From: Cladocopium goreaui | Taxonomy: Eukaryota; Sar; Dinophyceae; Suessiales; Symbiodiniaceae | Direction: 5' to 3' | Length of the DNA stretch: 64,000 bases | NCBI GenBank assembly: GCA_947184155.2 | Contig: CAMXCT020004035.1 | Span: forward strand, 211,001-275,000 | Shown here: positions 25,901 through 34,020 of the stretch, in pieces | Numbering within the stretch: position 1 is the first letter of the stretch | Layout: each line of letters starts with the position of its first letter | Program-made: the position numbers and the translations under genes | The notes under the pieces: model-generated | Database searches by the model: none | What the model was told of the DNA's origin: nothing | The model's input: only the letters and a program-made list of their open reading frames with translations

Positions 25901-26345
25901 ATGGGGCCACTCATCAAGAGGTTTTTGTCCACATGATACAGGAGTCACTGGGGCCATACTGTGCTCCAATGTTTCTGAAATCTCCACCAAAGCTTCGTCA
26001 AAAGTGATGGGTTAAAAGTTCCAGTTCTCCTACCCTCTGGTTATGACTAACAGTTCGCCATGGAAGCCATGGCCCATAGAAATAGATGATTTACCTATTA
26101 GAAATGGTGATTTCTTTCCATGGCAAACTGTGAATGTCATAACCAGAGGCTAAATCTCCATGAAAATCACAACTGATTAAAAAAAAAAAATGATAAAATC
26201 ATTCTTAACCACTATGAAATTAGCCCATAGAAATCGTTGATTTTCCATGATTTTCCCATGAAAAATTGTCATTTTCAATAGCATTTGTGGGTCACCTGGC
26301 GCTGGTCCTGGCCGTCTCGACTCCGGCGGGCTGAGACTGGGTGAC
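10442..26345 (-). CDS. Gene T: tetratricopeptide-repeat protein, multi-exon, 5' end not found
   Basis: Proposed exons in gene order: 26345-26296, 25271-25112, 24262-24196, 21343-21272, 19336-about 19310, 15178-15072, 13675-13582, 12636-12598 (optional), 12409-12320, 11065-11001, 10496-10442. Phases agree throughout the last part (15178 onward) and from 26345 through 24262. Three segments fit the TPR consensus: LKCFIQLRKFADAAKE (exon at 24262), WGNLTAAKDAFETARSLGP (13675) and NEGLLAMAQGDYAHA joined by splicing to RGFFESATAASDP (11065 plus 10496). TPRs are helical protein-binding repeats; the partner cannot be told. The last proposed intron has a GC donor (CCAG/GCGCGG). Introns are 0.5-4 kb and carry families A-D and G. 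Middle exon ends are uncertain, and the model could merge two genes. Confidence 0.55.
10553..10777. mobile_element. MITE family C copy with an extra left end
   Basis: The full element spans 10665-10777 (TACTGTGTATGGAAGAAATC to CCATCCACAGTA). A second left terminus, TACTGTGGATGG, lies at 10553 followed by unrelated DNA, suggesting a nested or broken copy. It occupies much of the last intron of gene T. Confidence 0.7.
11001..11065 (-). CDS. Gene T exon: first helix of the last TPR
   Basis: Acceptor GACGTCAG, then EASLFLNEGLLAMAQ and GDYAHA, ending AG/GCGCGG. The peptide fits TPR positions 4-20 (F, G, A, then the GDY turn and Ala). The end phase (two bases) matches the exon at 10496 exactly, which requires a GC 5' splice site. 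Confidence 0.65.
11066..12319. other. Gene T intron
   Basis: AT-rich, with a TATATATA run at 11157-11190 and the 9-bp tandem repeat at 11952-12003. No exon-like island between 11100 and 12230. The minus frame of the exon at 12409 stays open to 12233, so that exon may be longer. Confidence 0.45.
11952..12003. repeat. Short 9-bp tandem repeat, unit ATCACTGGC
   Basis: Nearly six copies of ATCACYGGC in a row. Confidence 0.8.
12320..12409 (-). CDS. Gene T internal exon, 30 codons
   Basis: Strong acceptor CTGTTCTTCAG, then LNPQVPPDALEVLAMPAF and LTPLWRCTYLAG, with a candidate GCCGGG/GTCACC donor; phase 0 at both ends. The frame continues with convincing sequence (TETEMSIDFWVCTSGIVYLK) to a TGA at 12233, so the donor could be further on. 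Family B ends only 14 bp upstream of the exon. Confidence 0.6.
12423..12527. mobile_element. MITE family B copy beside a splice acceptor
   Basis: CTGGTTGGTGGTTTTAACC at the left and CCAAACCACCAACCAG at the right, with core GACATCCCATATATGAAATG. Its left edge is 14 bp from the first base of the gene T exon at 12409. Confidence 0.85.
12598..12636 (-). CDS. Possible small gene T exon, 13 codons
   Basis: After GGCCCTCCCGAG the minus frame reads VQHSLKIGQRLEK, then a GC donor candidate; phase 0 at both ends, so it can be kept or skipped without changing the frame. The same bases on the plus strand also form a well-spliced 22-codon exon, so the strand is not certain. Confidence 0.3.
12720..12826. 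mobile_element. MITE family A, intact copy
   Basis: TACCCTCTGGTAATTTAACA at the left and TTAAATTACCAGAGGGTA at the right. Both ends carry TA, consistent with a TA target duplication around CCCTCTGG...CCAGAGGG. Nearly the whole element folds back on itself. Confidence 0.9.
13060..13152. mobile_element. MITE family A, copy lacking its right end
   Basis: Left end TACCCTCTGTTTATTCAAC and inner arms are recognisable; the right CCAGAGGGTA is gone. Confidence 0.55.
13482..13580. repeat. Inverted repeat next to a gene T splice donor
   Basis: CAATGGATTGGTTTA plus GGGGAAAATTTACAGGAAA at the left pairs with TTTCCTGTAATTGTTCCC and TTAAACCAATCCAATG at the right. The right arm begins within a few bases of the donor of the exon at 13582-13675. 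Confidence 0.7.
13582..13675 (-). CDS. Gene T exon with a canonical TPR segment
   Basis: The frame reads (x)WGNLTAAKDAFETARSLGP then AQDRSLMALLAL. It matches TPR positions 14-32 (G15-N16, A20, F24, A27, P32). The exon begins with one base finishing a codon and ends in phase 0 at CCTTG/GTCATT. Its phase matches the exons at 15072-15178 and 12320-12409. Confidence 0.65.
14192..14314. mobile_element. MITE family A copy
   Basis: TACCCTCTGGTTATGACTAA to TTAAATAACCAGAGGGTA, with the AATAGGTAAACCCAGGTAAA core of the longer subgroup. Confidence 0.9.
15072..15178 (-). CDS. Gene T exon candidate, 35 codons
   Basis: Acceptor GTTCTCGCAG, then VFSQLSLQVGHGHVGLAALQ and RALDGGGPGMASRAA, donor GCCGG/GTGCGC. 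It ends with two bases that join the C of the exon at 13675 to give Gly before WGN. LAALQRAL resembles a TPR second helix, but the spacing to the next TPR is shorter than 34. The plus strand is also open here, so strand is moderately uncertain. Confidence 0.45.
15257..15310. repeat. TA/CATA microsatellite
   Basis: Alternating TATATA and ACATA units. Confidence 0.8.
15831..15971. mobile_element. MITE family C copy
   Basis: Left ATTGTGGATGGAGGAAATCC with TGCACCAGTTGG pairs with right CCAACTGGTGCAGGATTTC and CCATCCACAGTA. Confidence 0.85.
16186..16297. mobile_element. MITE family B copy
   Basis: CTGGTTGGTGATGCAATAAC to GAAACCACCAACCAG, core GATGACATCCCATATATGAA. Confidence 0.85.
16490..16603. 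mobile_element. MITE family A copy
   Basis: TACCCTCTGGTTATTCAACA to TTAAATAACCAGATGGTA, TA at both ends. Confidence 0.85.
16614..16730. mobile_element. MITE family G, diverged copy
   Basis: Contains AATTCACTCACCTG, GGGGATGATTCCCC and AGTGACGTCACAGTGAGGTC in the family order; ends are degraded. Confidence 0.5.
16900..17002. mobile_element. MITE family A, left end lost
   Basis: Arms ACATAGCCATGGAAAGATC and CCATGGCTATGATAAATAAC remain, and the right end is CCATAGGGTA. Confidence 0.65.
17546..17655. mobile_element. MITE family D copy
   Basis: CATGGGTGTGTCTGAAAATG at the left and ATTTTCAGACAAACCCACAT at the right form an inverted repeat. Confidence 0.75.
17781..17885. mobile_element. MITE family C, intact copy
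   Basis: Left TACTGTGGATGGAAGAAATC plus CTGCACC is the exact complement of right GGTGCAG plus GATTTCTTCCATCCACAGTA: 27 bp of perfect terminal repeat, with TA at both ends. Confidence 0.9.
18428..18535. mobile_element. MITE family A copy
   Basis: TACCCTCTGGTAAACGTTTA to TGACATCACCAGAGGGTA. Confidence 0.9.
18778..18881. mobile_element. MITE family A, near-perfect palindrome
   Basis: TACCCTCTGGTGAACTAACA at the left pairs with TGTTAGTTTACCAGAGGGTA at the right; the pairing runs through most of the 104 bp. Confidence 0.9.
19268..19336 (-). CDS. Gene T exon candidate
   Basis: Acceptor CAGTGGCCAG, then ELSEAWRKKGERNLTTSDRS before a stop at 19268; a GC donor (AAAG/GCGAGC) near 19309 would end it earlier. 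Phase 0 at the start. It could follow the LRKLQ end of the exon at 21272, giving a helix LRKLQ-ELSEAW. The end is undetermined. Confidence 0.4.
   Translation of the reverse strand, partial: ELSEAWRKKGERNLTTSDRSDS
19644..19749. mobile_element. MITE family B copy
   Basis: CTGGTTGCTGGTATACCTAC to CCAAACCACCAACCAG. Confidence 0.8.
20136..20253. mobile_element. MITE family D copy
   Basis: CATATGGGTTTGTCTGAAAA at the left is the near complement of TTTTCAGACACACCCATATG at the right. Confidence 0.8.
20254..21271. other. Gene T intron
   Basis: A weak island at 20300-20360 (minus ASKAYGQFYATN, or plus VPKETWGAGSWSQNE after a poly-T acceptor) is unresolved. Bases 20620-21160 hold a very degenerate run of TTGGTTAAATCCC-like units spaced roughly 30-40 bp. 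Confidence 0.35.
21272..21343 (-). CDS. Gene T internal exon candidate, 24 codons
   Basis: Acceptor CCCTTGTCGCAG, then AQLFLAQAPYLL and RADGFGALRKLQ, with about 83% GC at third positions, the clearest coding bias in the window. The only in-phase exit is a GA donor (CTGCAG/GAGCTA); otherwise the frame ends EL-stop at 21263. The helical character fits a TPR neighbourhood. Confidence 0.55.
22196..22306. mobile_element. Inverted-repeat element, single copy seen (family H)
   Basis: AAGGTGGTGCCCCAGTTTGT and CCAACAAACAGAACTGGGG with GGCACCACA form matching ends about 110 bp apart. Confidence 0.6.
22790..22938. repeat. Mirror-opposed trinucleotide array (ATC)n and (GAT)n
   Basis: A run of TCATCG/TCATCC units on the left faces a (GATGAT)n run on the right across an AT-rich 30-bp spacer, so the two halves are complementary. 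Confidence 0.85.
23362..23459. mobile_element. MITE family F copy
   Basis: TCAAACATGGCC at the left and GCCATGTTTGA at the right, with inner TAGTTCG...CGAACTA pairing. Confidence 0.75.
23571..23692. mobile_element. MITE family G, rearranged copy
   Basis: TAAATTGTAATAATTCACTA at the left; CCTGAATTAAGGCCA occurs twice and the right end is missing. Confidence 0.6.
23706..23811 (-). CDS. GC-rich island, possible exon, frame undetermined
   Basis: A long pyrimidine tract on the minus strand (bases 23820-23880) ends in TTCTGTCAG at 23812, a strong acceptor. All three frames are open for at least 30 codons, so neither the frame nor membership in gene T can be fixed. The tract itself contains tandem GGAAGCTGAA units. 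Confidence 0.3.
24054..24126. repeat. Pentanucleotide array AATGT / AAGGT
   Basis: About 14 units: TAATG units, then four TAAGG units, then TAATG again. Confidence 0.85.
24196..24262 (-). CDS. Gene T exon with a TPR segment
   Basis: Acceptor ACCCGCTCCAG, then GALLRLKCFIQLRKFADAAK EKG. It fits a TPR from position 5 to 23 (C/F, then K-F turn, A20). A GT donor at 24195 would leave one base; a GA donor at 24202 would be phase 0 and match the next exon. The plus strand also has neat splice-like ends here, but its peptide shows no family signature. Confidence 0.55.
24960..25069. mobile_element. MITE family G, intact copy
   Basis: TGGGTAAATTATAA at the left and TTATAATTTACCCA at the right are exact complements; core CCATTTGGGGATGATTTC and AGTGAGGTCGTAGTGAGGTC. 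Confidence 0.85.
25112..25271 (-). CDS. Gene T exon candidate, 53 codons
   Basis: Frame SSRDLRNFDPSTRRTLVE, QRRVDTALRGLPSGK, YGAEARKAANLGPMKRQHED. It starts with one base that completes the codon left by the exon at 26296, and a GAT/GTATCA donor ends in phase 0, matching the exon at 24262. Highly charged and helical. An earlier donor (GGCAA/GTACGG) is possible. Confidence 0.5.
26031..26152. mobile_element. MITE family A copy
   Basis: TACCCTCTGGTTATGACTAA to ATGTCATAACCAGAGGCTA. Confidence 0.85.
26296..26345 (-). CDS. Gene T, most upstream exon found, 50 nt
   Basis: Acceptor AACTGCCAG and donor GCCAG/GTGACC are both good. The phase-0 frame reads VTQSQPAGVETARTSA and leaves two bases that join the exon at 25271. 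The other two frames are also open, so the frame rests on phase agreement. No ATG exon upstream was identified. Confidence 0.45.
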
Positions 26346-26444
26346 CTGGCAGTTGCTGGCAGAAAATTTTGGAGATTTTATGGAGGAAGAATGTATCAAG
26401 TGTATCAACCATAGAACTATCACTTAACTATACCAAAAAAAATA

Positions 26445-26549
26445 TACCCTCTGGTAAATTAACATAGACCCGGGCAGATAGGGGTTGGAAGACTAGTTTC
26501 CATTAAAAATTGGTGATTTTCAGGGTCTATGTTTATTTACCATAGGGTA
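26445..26549. mobile_element. MITE family A, subfamily A2
   Basis: TACCCTCTGGTAAATTAACA to TATTTACCATAGGGTA; the A2 core ATAGGGGTTGGAAGACTAGT replaces the usual interior. Confidence 0.85.
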
Positions 26550-27829
26550 TCATCTAACTTGGTAAATGGAGTTTTGTTTTACCATACTAGTATATTCATA
26601 GTAATTAGTTACTGTAGCACAGTTGGGTGTAACTTGAGGCTTAATCATTATATGTATCAGTCTATCTATATAGTATCATATTCCAAGATATGCTTGTAGA
26701 TACATGTATCAGGGATAGTATACAAGATATCTGATATTAGTAGGTGTTCTTAGACAGTATGTGATACAATATGTATGCGATTGTCCATTAATATATCTTG
26801 GTCAATACAATATGTTTGTATCACTAGTATACTATGTGTAATCAATTTGAGGGTCAATTGAATTTAGTATAATTTAGTACTAGACTAGTATATCTACTCC
26901 AAGATTACAATATCTGTATATCTTTACATGCATTAAAAGGTATATGTATATGTATAATATTGCAGCATATGTATATATATACATATATTCAACATTCACA
27001 TATAGTGTGAGTCGATATAGGTGTATACGTTCGTTGAATTAGCGTCTGTATACACAATGCGTCGATTATACATTGGTTCAAAAACAACAATAGCCATGTG
27101 CGGTTTATAATTGTGTTTACCACATAGATGGAAGAAGGTATTGCAGCCTTTTGGGCCTAACCCTCTGATTCGCCGTGCAAAAATGTCCAGAATAATTCTT
27201 TCCAGTTTACATGATATATCCTTATTTCTACCTCTTGCCAGGGCCATAATATGATACCCCTAAAATGGTTGCGTTTTTCTGGAGGTGCAACCACCAAACA
27301 TGGGACTCTTCCGGCGAATCATACGGCGAATCCGGAGACAATCCATCGGAGGGTGTTCGGCAGACATTTTATGGAGTTTTTTTACCCACAAAAAAGGGTG
27401 ATGGAGCGCCAAACATGGGGGGGGGGTTGACGAACAAGAGAATAAAGATTAGAGTCTCAACAATGCGGGCTGAGTCCCAACAATTGGTGACATGCCAAAC
27501 ATCTGGATTTAATCAACAAAACAAAATCACAGTGGCCAGAAACGGGGATGTGATCAGAAGCAATGCCGAGCTTGCAAACAAACATGCAGAACGGGGATTC
27601 CAGCAATGAAAGTGGTTGCTTTGACCAATAGATTCCAAAGAGCCAGAAAATGATAATGGAACTGAATGTTAGATTAGAGTTATATAAGTTATATATAAGA
27701 TATTAACAGGGATCAATGAGTAGTTCAGAGTTTTAAAAAAGCGCGGGTAAGTATGTTTCGCATGTGCCCAGTAAGGTCCATCGACAATGTGCAACTCGTT
27801 TTACCCATCGACAATGGCACTATTAATCA

Positions 27830-27938
27830 CTGGTTGGTGGTTTTAACCCCTCTGAAAAATATGAAAGTCAATGGGAAGGATTATCCCATATATGAAATGG
27901 AAAATGAAAAATGTTCCAAACTCCAAACCACCAACCAG
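27830..27938. mobile_element. MITE family B copy
   Basis: CTGGTTGGTGGTTTTAACCC to CCAAACCACCAACCAG. Confidence 0.85.
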
Positions 27939-28461
27939 AAAAATTATGGCACAAAGCAGAAAAGGAAAGCCCAATCCTTTTCAGTGACGGCAAGTAAGTT
28001 TCACCCTTTCTCAATCTTAGAACACGCAGTGCCAAAAACATAAAACAACAAAACATGACATGGCTATGTCTATTTCCAAGTATTTGATCACCCCAACCTT
28101 TCCACTATGCAAATTCAGTCAAAAACCACCGGAAATTTTGGAGGATTGTCCAGAAATCCCTAAATGAGAATCTCATCATATCCCCATAAGATCTTTGGTT
28201 AACATCCTCATAAAAACTGCTGCTTCAACCTCCATTTTCGATTCATCTCCCTGGATCAATTACAATCATTTACTAACGTGAAAAGTTCCACGATTTCGGC
28301 ACAGTTATCCCAATCAATTCCCAAAAAAAATCCGCTGAAGTCGCTCACCGTGAGGAATTTTTGTGATCTGAAAAACCTATCCAGATGATCACGATTCGAT
28401 CCCATGACTTGCAAGTTAACTAAGTTAACCTCCCATTTGTTGACAACAACATATGTGCTAT

Positions 28462-28577
28462 CCGGTTGATGGTTTAAAAACAATCTTGAAAAATGATGGA
28501 GTTCGTCAATGGGGTTGGGATGACATCCCATATATGAAATGGAATTCATAAAAGCCATGTTTGAAACCACCAACCAG
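28462..28577. mobile_element. MITE family B copy
   Basis: CCGGTTGATGGTTTAAAAAC to TGAAACCACCAACCAG; core GATGACATCCCATATATGAA. Confidence 0.75.
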
Positions 28578-28741
28578 ATATCTCATTAACCATTCTTAAC
28601 ATTGATTAACCATGATTAACCATCATTACCCCATACTAAACACCCCATTATGTAACATATTAATAACCATCTTCCCAGGACATTGGTCGTTTCATGACAC
28701 TTGATCCATGAAAATCGCCACGGCTTTTTTCCGCAGCGGAC

Positions 28742-28780
28742 TCAGCGGAAGAGGCCGCCAAAGATGCGACGGAAGAAGCC
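28742..28780 (-). CDS. Possible terminal exon, GFFRRIFGGLFR then stop
   Basis: Acceptor GTGAACCAG, a 12-codon frame with about 83% GC at third positions, then TGA. It could follow the exon at 29058-29154 if that one ends at its CAG/GTGGCG donor (phase 0). Two other frames are also open. Confidence 0.35.
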   Translation of the reverse strand, partial: GFFRRIFGGLFR

Positions 28781-29057
28781 CTGGTTCACGGTGACGATTC
28801 AGGGACCCATAGGGACCCATAGGGAGGAGGCTGAACCAGCCAAAATGGGCCAACGACTCCTTTGCATAGGGATCGATCAACGGGTTCAACCAGCAAAAAA
28901 TGATATCTAACAGTCTAACATAATTTCTAGGCATGTTTAACCACACAAACATTGGACCAAAACATCGAACACGTCGAACAAAAACCAAACCACCTAAGTT
29001 GTTTCAGGGACCAGAAACATCGACTGATTTCCAACATACCCAGGATATTTCACAAAC

Positions 29058-29154
29058 GACCCCCGGCCTTCTTCTTGACATTCGCCACCTGTGTATCGAC
29101 GCCATCTGCTGCGCTGGCCAATCCCATCTTGACAATCCTTGGATTTTCGCCCTT
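29058..29154 (-). CDS. Exon candidate, unknown product
   Basis: Acceptor TATGTGTGCAG, then KGENPRIVKMGLASAADG, VDTQVANVKKKAGG. Donor candidates are ACACAG/GTGGCG (phase 0, about 29088) or GGGGGTC/GTTTGT (29058); the frame stops a few codons later. The alanine-rich, lysine-ending peptide is not recognised. Confidence 0.45.
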
Positions 29155-30717
29155 CTGCACACATAAAAGACTTGAAAAGGGGAACATAGGAATTCAAAAG
29201 AAACCAGGGAGTATAACCCCCTATAATCATCAATCAACAAAGGGAACACGAAAGGTTTTTCTTCGGAAAGTGGAAGAGGCTTGGCAGGTCATGCTGTTCG
29301 AGGATGATGCTGGACTTAAACCCTTCGGGATCCTCAATGAAAGTAGTAGCAACGCAATGGTAGGAAATTCTACATGATTGGGAACTGGATTGACCAGTGG
29401 CCAATCACAAATCAGTTCACATGTTGGTGTGTCTGAGAAAAGGCTACCTGTAAATCGACTGTTTGATCACAACCATCCCTATCAAATAACCGTCCCTATT
29501 TTCAGACACACCCATAAATTGCCAGTAGATTCCCCATGAGATTTAGCAGATTTACCAAGAACCAATGGAAAAACAGGAAAACAATCCAAGAAATCTGTAC
29601 TTGGAAGTGCAGATTTCTAAGTTAAACAGGTCTTTATTGGTCCATAGGGGCCAAGTTACCCCAAGTTATGGGGGAACCTGGCAAGTCCCCATGGTTTTTT
29701 ATAGAAAAAGTCCATCCAAAAAAACCCGTGAAAATCCAGGAATCTGAGCAAAAGAGTCCAAGTTCATGACCATTTTCTGGGCCTGGCAAGTCACAGATCG
29801 AGATCACTGGAGTGGATAGCCATTTGGAAAAGCTGCAGCCAATCTAAGGCAGTCGCTGCTAAGCTGGGCAGCTGTAGGGTTATACCGTGAAAAACCGGAG
29901 AACTTGGGCAGGGGCTAAAGCCCACCTAGAAGTGGGCTTATAACTTAGTAGAGTTAAGCACCAAATAGGAAAGCGTACTTGAATTCAATGACTCTCGGAC
30001 TCTCGGGCCAAGCAAAACACTTCAGACCTCTCCAGTTTTGGTGGTTGAATCCCTTGGTGCACCCATGAATTTCCGGGTGGATAAACGACGAATCAAATTG
30101 GGGGATCCAGCACCACATCCAAGGCTGCCAAGGCTTAAAATCCGCGATTACAACTGGATCATCACCATACTATGTCATAATATGACACTATGGGGTACCA
30201 CCAGATATATGAGGCTTGATCATGATCTTGAGCAGATTCCCAAACGGCTATGCCAGACTCTCCAGAGTCCCGTGTTTTGGGACCTGATCAAACGGTTTCG
30301 TTAGCCAAAATTATCTTTGAAACCTGTAAATCCAGTAACATCTCTATTTATCTTTGCAACTTGAGTCACTTGAAGGAAAAAAAAACTGTACCATTCGATT
30401 ATGCTGCTTGGTTGATAATTCTGTTCCATAATTTATGGGTGAGTTCACAAACCCTTTTAATCCCTATTATATAAACTCGGTCGCTTAATAACCCACTAAA
30501 CCATGATTTCAGAACCTATCAACCATCATTTGTATCCTCATATTTAGTGGTTAAAACTTGTATGGGATGCTTAAATTCCCCTTGTGAATCTTGTCATCCA
30601 TTTCCAGTTGGTTATTTCAAAATTCTCGCTTACAATCAGCCAACATTTCCTAAGCATAAGCCCATGTTTGGTGCTTAAAACCATTTCTAACCCATGAAAC
30701 CCGTGTCGTTTTCACGT
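29155..30717. other. Non-coding stretch
   Basis: Family D element at 29421-29515. Remaining sequence, including 29760-29960 and 30000-30300, has no coding island I can support. Confidence 0.4.
29421..29515. mobile_element. MITE family D copy
   Basis: ATGTTGGTGTGTCTGAGAAA to TATTTTCAGACACACCCAT. Confidence 0.7.
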
Positions 30718-30893
30718 TCACGTTCCGCCACGTTCCGCCATCGCGGAACTCCCCGTTTCGCGTTTCGAAGCCGCCTTGGTCTTGAGGCTCAGGATCTCAG
30801 CGCTACCCTCGCTGCCTAACGCCATTTTCAGTGGGCCCTCTAGAGATTGGGTCAAGGCCTCCAGCCGTTGGTTGAAGCTTTTCCGAAAGCTGC
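30718..30893 (-). CDS. Terminal exon candidate of an upstream gene, 57 codons
   Basis: Acceptor CGAAAACGCCAG, then SFRKSFNQRLEALTQSLEGP, LKMALGSEGSAEILSLKTKA, ASKRETGSSAMAERGGT and TGA. The third-position bias is high and the segment is sharply GC-richer than its flanks. Its upstream partner would lie beyond the satellite block or was missed. Charged and helical; function unknown. Confidence 0.5.
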
Positions 30894-31399
30894 CTGGCGT
30901 TTTCGAGACGAGACCAGGAAGGAGCGTTTTTTGATGAAAGGACAGGTCGGACCGGGGATGGGATAGGAATAAATAGGAATAAATAGGAATAAATAGGACT
31001 ATTGAATACGTATTGTGGGATGGGATAGGTATTGATAATTTGATGCTTGTAGTGGGATGGAAAAGGATGGGACGGATGGATAGGAACACCTGATAGGAAA
31101 GGATGGAAGGGGTGGGAAAGAAGGATTGTTCAAGTATTTTGGAGAAGGCAAAATCTAGTGTTGAGGAATGGTTTTCTGGAAGCTGGCTGGCAGAGGACAA
31201 ATGAACATAGGAAAATCAGAAGGGGTGAGAAGGGTGGTTGACAATTGAAGTCTATATGATTAAGGAAAGGTTTTCTGATATCAGGATATATCTGGCAGCT
31301 TCAAATGGAGGAAAGGATAAGAGGTTGGGTCTTGCAACCGGAGATCATGATCATAGGCTTTCCCCAACCAAAAATATCATTACACTTTGATTTCCTTGA

Positions 31400-31500
31400 G
31401 GAAATAATAAATGTATGTATATATATATCTACATTATATATATACACAATATAATATATACATTATATATATATATACACAATATAATATATACATATAT
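31400..31500. repeat. TATATA / ACAATATA microsatellite
   Basis: Two near-identical AT-rich segments in tandem. Confidence 0.75.
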
Positions 31501-31559
31501 GATCGAGAGACCTTTAGGTACCATTTTGTTCCGGTTAATTCTGATAATTTTTAGAGCCT

Positions 31560-34018
31560 TTTGGATAATTGAGAGGATTTGAAGAATTAAATGATTTAAT
31601 CCTTTTAATCCTTTTAATCCTCCAGAGCCTTTTGGGGGATTAAAAGGATTAAAAGGACTAAATGATTTAATCCTTTTAATCCTTTTAATCCTCCAGAGCT
31701 TTTCGGAGGATTAAAAGGATTAAAAGGATTAGATGATTTAATCCTTTTAATCCTTTTAATCCTCCAGAGCCTTTTGGAGGATTAAAAGGATTAAAAGGAT
31801 TAAATGATTTAATCCTTTTAATCCTTTTAATCCTCCAGAGTCCTTTGGGGGATTAAAAGGATTAAAAGGATTAAATGATTTAATCCTTTTAATCCTTTTA
31901 ATCCTTTTAATCCTTTTAATCCTCCAGGGGGTCCGGAATTCCCGGCCCAAGCCCTTGAGAAATATATTTAAATCCATTTAATCCTTTTAATCCTCCAGAG
32001 CCTTTTGGAGGATTAAAAGGATTAAAAGGTTTTAAAGAATTAAATTGCTGGGCTTTTCTTGGGATTCTGGGAGGTCTGGAGGATTAAAAGGATTAAAAGG
32101 ATTAAAAGGATTAAATCATTTAATCCTTTTAATCCTCCAGAGCCTTTTGGGGGATTTAAAGGATTAAAAGGATTAGATGATTTAATCCTTTTAATCCTTT
32201 TAATCCTCCAGAGCCTTTTGGAGGATTAAAAGGATTAAAAGGATTAAATGATTTAATCCTTTTAATCCTTTTAATCCTTTTAATCCTTTTAATCCTTTTA
32301 ATCCTTTTAATCCTTTTAATCCTCCAGGGGGTCCGGAATTCCCGGCCCAAGCCCTTGAGAAATATATTTAAATCCATTTAATCCTTTTAATCCTCCAGAG
32401 CCTTTTGGAGGATTAAAAGGATTAAAAGGTTTTAAAGAATTAAATTGCTGGGCTTTTCTTGGGATTCTGGGAGGTCTGGAGGATTAAAAGGATTAAAAGG
32501 ATTAAAAGGATTAAATCATTTAATCCTTTTAATCCTCCAGAGCCTTTTGGGGGATTTAAAGGATTAAAAGGATTAGATGATTTAATCCTTTTAATCCTTT
32601 TAATCCTCCAGAGCCTTTTGGAGGATTAAAAGGATTAAAAGGATTAAATGATTTAATCCTTTTAATCCTTTTAATCCTTTTAATCCTTTTAATCCTCCAG
32701 GGGGTCCGGAATTCCCGGCCCAAGCCCTTGAGAAATATATTTAAATCCATTTAATCCTTTTAATCATCCAGAGCCTTTTGGAGGATTAAAAGGATTAAAA
32801 GGATTTAAAGAATTAAATTGCTGGGCTTTTCTTGGGATTCTGGGAGGTCTGGAGGATTAAAGGGATTAAAAGGATTAAAAGGATTAAATCATTTAATCAT
32901 TTTAATCTTTTTAATCCTTTTAATCCTCCAGAGCCTTTTGGGGGATTAAAAGGATTAAAAGGATTAAATGATTTAATCCTTTTAATCCGTTTAATCCTCC
33001 AGAGCCTTTTGCAGGATTAAAAGGATTAAAAGGATTAAACGATTTAATCCTTTTAATCCTTTTAATCCTCCAGAGTCCTTTGGGGGATTAAAAGGATTAA
33101 AAGGATTAAATGATTTAATCCTTTTAATCCTGTTAATCCTTTTAATCCTCCAGGGGGTCCGGAATTCGCGGCCAAAGCCCTTGAGAAATATATTTAAATC
33201 CATTTAATCCTTTTAATCCTCCAGAGCCTTTTGGAGGATTAAAAGGATTAAAAGGATTTAAAGAATTAAATTGCTGGGCTTTTCTTGGGATTCTGGGAGG
33301 TCTGGAGGATTAAAAGCATTAAAAGGATTAAAAGGATTAAAAGGATTAAACGGATTAAATCATTTAATCCTTTTAATCCTTTTAATCCTCCAGAGCCTTT
33401 TGGGGGATTAAAAGGATTAAAAGGATTAAATGATTTAATCCTTTTAATCCTCCTCCAGAGCCTTTTGGAGGATTAAAAGGATTAAAAGGATTAAATGATT
33501 TAATCCTTTTAATCCTTTTAATCCTTTTAATCCTCCAGGGGGTCCGGAATTCCGGGCCCAAGCCCTTGAGAAATATATTTAAATCCATTTAATCCTTTTA
33601 ATCCTCCAGAGCCTTTTGGAGGATTAAAAGGATTTAAAGGATTTAAAGAATTAAATTGCTGGGCTTTTCTTGGGATTCTGGGAGGTCTGGAAGATTAAAA
33701 GGATTAAAAGGATTAAATGGTTTAATCCGTTTAATCCTTTTAATCCTCCAGAGCCCTTTAGGGGATTAAAAGGATTAGAAGGATTAAATGATTTAATCCT
33801 TTTAATCCTTTTAATCCTTTTAATCCTTTTAATCCTTTTAATCCTCCAGGGGGTCCGGAATTCCCGGTCCAAAAGGATTAAAAGGATTTAAAGAATTAAA
33901 TTGCTGGGCTTTTCTTGGGATTCTGGGAGGTCTGGAGGATTAAAAGGATCAAAAGGATTAAACGGTTTAAAAGGATTAAATGATTTGATCCTTTTAATCC
34001 TTTTAATCCTCCAGAGCC
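31560..34018. repeat. Palindromic 9-bp satellite with higher-order repeats
   Basis: The basic unit is CCTTTTAAT. Runs of this unit alternate with runs of its complement (GGATTAAAA), separated by CTCCAGAGCCTTTTGGAGG, so adjacent runs can pair. Two landmarks mark a larger unit: GGTCCGGAATTCCCGG and AATTGCTGGGCTTTTCTTGG. The second recurs at 32044, 32444, 32817, 33270, 33655 and 33900, giving units of 400, 373, 453, 385 and 245 bp. Short ORFs made of RIKRIK or LILLIL are by-products. Confidence 0.95.
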
Positions 34019-34020
34019 TT

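Larger units (their letters stand above)
26550..28741. other. Non-coding stretch upstream of gene T
   Basis: AT-rich TATA/GTATC runs (26600-27000) and two family B elements (27830, 28462). The plus ORF at 27265-27609 has no splice signals or family signature and is not called. Confidence 0.4.

Noticed and set aside
31756-33891. Many 60-90 codon frames made of RIKRIK or LILLIL
   Set aside because: By-products of the 9-bp satellite; the unit is a multiple of three, so any frame stays open.
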